From Alphaproteobacteria bacterium (lineage in GTDB: Bacteria; Pseudomonadota; Alphaproteobacteria; ATCC43930; CGMCC-115725): a stretch of DNA of 8,077 nucleotides. Under the pieces are notes generated by a model, which saw only the letters and a program-made list of their open reading frames with translations, was not told where the DNA came from and made no database searches. Positions within the stretch are counted from its first letter, which is position 1. Every line of letters starts with the position of its first letter. Shown in pieces: positions 6,178 through 8,077 of this stretch. The position numbers were made by a program, and so were the translations under genes. The stretch covers positions 1 to 8,077 of the forward strand of contig JAGWIH010000093.1 of NCBI GenBank assembly GCA_028866355.1. The letters are read 5' to 3'.

Positions 6178-7311
6178 CTACCGCGTGCGCTCGGGTTCCT
6201 GGCGGGTCGCCGCAATGGTGCGCGCCACCAACCGGAGCTCGTTGCGGATCTCCTGCACCGCCTCGCTGCGGCCTTGCGACACGTCCTCGGTGAGACGCGC
6301 GAGATGCACCTCGATGGCGCGGAGATGCGCGCGGCTTTCGTCGCTGAGCGCGCCGGCCCCGCCGCTGGCCAGACGTTGGAGCACGGGCTTCATCTCGACC
6401 TGCTGCTCGGCGAATTTGAGCATCAGGCTTTGCTCGGCGCGCATCTGGTCGGTGAGCCCGGCGAGGCGCTCGGTTAGGTTGACGATGTTGGCATTGGCCG
6501 AGATGCGGCTCTCCTCGCCCCGGCTGAGCACGCGTTGCAGATTGTCGAGCGTGTCGGCGGTCTGTTCGAGCAGCGCTTGGATATAGGCCGGCGCCGACCC
6601 TTCGCCGGCGGCAAATGCGGCGGGCGCGACGTCGAGCCGGGTCTGCGCGGTGAGCCATTCTTCCAGCTCGTTGAAGAACCGGTTCTGCGCAAGTCCGGCC
6701 TGAAGATCGAGAAAGCCGAGCACCAGCGATCCGGCGAGGCCGAACAGCGACGCGCTGAACGCGGTGCTCATGCCGCCGAGCGGCGTCTCGAGCCGCGCCT
6801 TGAGATCGGCGAAGGCGCGGACCGGATCGGCGGCGCCGGCCGACAGACCGCCGATCACGCCCTTGACCGACTGTACCGTCTCCAGCAAGCCGTAAAAGGT
6901 TCCGAGCAAACCCAAAAAGATAAGCAGACCAATGAGATAACGCGAAGTTTCACGGGTTTCATCGAGCCGCGAACCGATGCTGTCGAGCAGCGTGCGCAAG
7001 GCGGTGGCCGATAGCGCCAAACGGCCGCGGCCCTCGCCCATCATGCGCTCCAGCGGCCTCAGCAATCGGCTCGACTTGCCGGTCGGCTGGCCGCGCGATA
7101 CGCGGGCGAGCCAGCGTGCGTTGCCCGAGAGCTGGACGACTTGATGGAAGATATAGATCACGCCGGCGATCAGGATGCCGACGATCACGCCGTTCACCAC
7201 GGGATTGCCCATGAAATAGGGGTAGAGCGCGGGCGACAGCGCGCCGGCGATGAGCGCGATGACGATGACGAAAATCGTCATACGCGTCAGATAACGGGAG
7301 GGGTGACTCAC
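6178..7311 (-). CDS. MotA/TolQ/ExbB-type proton-channel protein with long helical tail
   Basis: A 377-residue inner-membrane protein with four predicted helices at about 11-33, 37-60, 125-145 and 181-204. The third carries LIGLLIFLGLLGTFYGLL, typical of the MotA/TolQ/ExbB family. The fourth, GGMSTAFSASLFGLAGSLVLG, matches the second channel-lining helix, with Pro178 just before it. After helix 4 comes a tail of about 170 residues that is mostly helical and charged (ISANANIVNLTERLAGLTD, LRAIEVHLARLTEDVSQ), much longer than in TolQ or flagellar MotA. It presumably reaches into the cytoplasm. The start is GTG at 7309-7311, with AGAAGG 11 bases upstream, inside a perfect palindrome. An ATG at codon 11 is a poorer choice because it would cut into helix 1. 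It lies 47 bp after the OmpA-like gene and six bases before its MotB-like partner. Family databases often label such proteins flagellar MotA, which the context does not support. Confidence 0.9.
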   Translation of the reverse strand: MSHPSRYLTRMTIFVIVIALIAGALSPALYPYFMGNPVVNGVIVGILIAGVIYIFHQVVQLSGNARWLARVSRGQPTGKSSRLLRPLERMMGEGRGRLALSATALRTLLDSIGSRLDETRETSRYLIGLLIFLGLLGTFYGLLETVQSVKGVIGGLSAGAADPVRAFADLKARLETPLGGMSTAFSASLFGLAGSLVLGFLDLQAGLAQNRFFNELEEWLTAQTRLDVAPAAFAAGEGSAPAYIQALLEQTADTLDNLQRVLSRGEESRISANANIVNLTERLAGLTDQMRAEQSLMLKFAEQQVEMKPVLQRLASGGAGALSDESRAHLRAIEVHLARLTEDVSQGRSEAVQEIRNELRLVARTIAATRQEPERTR

Positions 7312-7321
7312 GGGGGACCTG

Positions 7322-7335
7322 CCTTCTGCAGAAGG
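7322..7335. repeat. perfect 14-bp palindrome before the MotA-like gene
   Basis: CCTTCTGCAGAAGG reads the same on both strands and occupies the 47-bp gap between two operon genes. On the minus strand its right half, AGAAGG, is the best ribosome binding site for the GTG start at 7311. In mRNA the halves could pair (CCUUC with GAAGG, loop UGCA) and hide that site. As DNA it could instead be a dimeric regulator operator. The sequence alone does not decide between these. Confidence 0.5.
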
Positions 7336-7350
7336 GAGTTGAACGGAATG

Positions 7351-7372
7351 CGGTCGGCCTAACGGCCGATCG
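7351..7372 (-). other. stem-loop over the stop codon of the OmpA-like gene
   Basis: TCGGCC (7354-7359) and GGCCGA (7364-7369) pair around a 4-base loop containing part of the TAG stop, with two more pairs outside a mismatch. No T-run follows on the minus strand, so it is not a standard terminator. It may stabilise the upstream message or set unequal expression of the operon genes. Confidence 0.35.
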
Positions 7373-8077
7373 TCACCAAGTCGACGCGATCGGCGGACCC
7401 CCCGTCCGTCACCCGATTGCCCAGCGCGCGCACGTCGATCTGTGTGCTCGCCACCCCGTGCCGGATCAGATAGGCGCGGACCACGACCGCCCGCGCCAAC
7501 GAAACCCGTCGCGCCTCGATTGCCTGATCGGCATCGCCGCTGGCGTAAGCGACCAGCGAAACACGATCGGCGGGCGCGGCCTTGAGCTTTTGCGCCAAGC
7601 CGTCGAGCACGCTCGACGCGTCGCCCTGAAGTTCGGTGGCGCCGGATGCGAAGCGGATCGCCCGGCTGTCTGATGGCGGCGCAGCGGACGACGCGACCGG
7701 CGCGGTGGGCGAGCGTGTCGCCGCCAAAGCGACGCCGCCGATCGGCAGCAGTGACGCGAGCTCGTTCGTATCGGAGCGCGTTTCAGGCGCGGACGGCGCC
7801 GTGGCAACGCGCGGCGGCGCCGGTGCGGCCGGGGTCGGCGACGGTGTCGGCTGGCTGGCCGGCGGCGTCAACACGACAGGCTGTTGGGTCGCGCTGCGGA
7901 CCGGTGGCGGCGCCGAAGGCGCCTCCGGTTGGGCCGCGACTGGAGCGGCGGCCGCGACCATTGTGGTTCCCGGACGGCGCAACACGATGCGCGGCCCGGC
8001 GGCCGGATTCAACGCCGCCAAGGCGCGGTAATCGATCGTTACGCTGCCATCCTGAACGACCTCGGCGACGCGCTGGA
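7359..8077 (-). CDS. Pro/Ala-rich protein with degenerate OmpA-like C-terminal domain (5' end outside window)
   Basis: The last 238 codons of a gene that stays open to the window edge, so its true start and any signal peptide lie beyond 8077. Visible residue 1 is Q at 8075-8073. Residues 1-40 (including VQDGSVTIDYRALAAL) are unrecognised. Residues about 41-137 form a Pro/Ala/Ser-rich low-complexity linker with runs such as TPSPTPAAPAPP, typical of envelope proteins that span the periplasm. Residues 139-238 look like an OmpA fold: AIRFASGATELQ, VSLVAYASGDAD, RRVSLARAVVVRAYLIRHGV, IDVRALGN and a final DRVDLVTIGR. The loop that in OmpA carries G-H-T-D reads A-Y-A-S, so the peptidoglycan-binding aspartate appears lost, while the Arg-Ala of the following helix is kept. 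It probably heads the operon with the MotA- and MotB-like genes and may be an extra periplasmic or outer-membrane part of that machine, an inference from position only. Confidence 0.8.
   Translation of the reverse strand, partial: QRVAEVVQDGSVTIDYRALAALNPAAGPRIVLRRPGTTMVAAAAPVAAQPEAPSAPPPVRSATQQPVVLTPPASQPTPSPTPAAPAPPRVATAPSAPETRSDTNELASLLPIGGVALAATRSPTAPVASSAAPPSDSRAIRFASGATELQGDASSVLDGLAQKLKAAPADRVSLVAYASGDADQAIEARRVSLARAVVVRAYLIRHGVASTQIDVRALGNRVTDGGSADRVDLVTIGR

Noticed and set aside
5185..7311. Zorya anti-phage system (ZorA/ZorB)
   Set aside because: The two motor genes share the architecture, but ZorC/ZorD or ZorE effectors are absent. The flanks are housekeeping genes (rpmE, hsp20), and the helical tail is much shorter than in ZorA. 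Genes beyond 8077 are not visible, so this is unlikely rather than excluded.

Overview
The window is strongly GC-rich and comes from a bacterial chromosome. It looks like an alphaproteobacterium, possibly Rhodospirillales-like. The grounds are a cysteine-free L31 of the alphaproteobacterial kind, an IbpA-type small heat-shock protein behind what looks like a ROSE thermometer leader, and a giant membrane-anchored coiled-coil protein of the type alphaproteobacteria use for pole organisation. No rRNA, tRNA, CRISPR array, insertion sequence or phage gene is visible. The genes look vertically inherited and chromosomal.

Left part, plus strand (1-4183): the 3' end of metY (O-acetylhomoserine sulfhydrylase) is followed with no gap by an alpha/beta-hydrolase. 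After a 64-bp gap holding a strong hairpin comes a 1040-residue protein with two N-terminal membrane segments, about 870 residues of Ala/Glu/Arg-rich coiled coil and a distinct C-terminal domain of about 95 residues. Its architecture resembles the Caulobacter polarity factor TipN, but I cannot prove orthology.

Middle (4184-5184): transcription converges at a GC-rich hairpin terminator (4198-4223). On the minus strand are an hsp20/ibpA gene and, upstream of it, rpmE (ribosomal protein L31). The 138-bp hsp20/rpmE gap holds a near-consensus sigma-32 promoter. It is followed by a leader of about 90 nt with three hairpins, the last hiding the Shine-Dalgarno, which is the organisation of a ROSE RNA thermometer. 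rpmE has its own good sigma-70 promoter.

Right part, minus strand (5185-8077): a probable three-gene operon, read from right to left. It encodes a Pro/Ala-rich protein ending in a degenerate OmpA-like domain (its start lies beyond the window), a MotA/TolQ/ExbB-type channel subunit with a long helical C-terminal tail, and a MotB-like stator partner with one membrane helix carrying an aspartate, a coiled coil and an OmpA peptidoglycan-binding domain. No flagellar, Tol-Pal, TonB or Zorya-effector gene is nearby, so this looks like an uncharacterised proton-driven envelope motor. It is the most interesting functional unit here, with the heat-shock leader and the polarity-type protein next.
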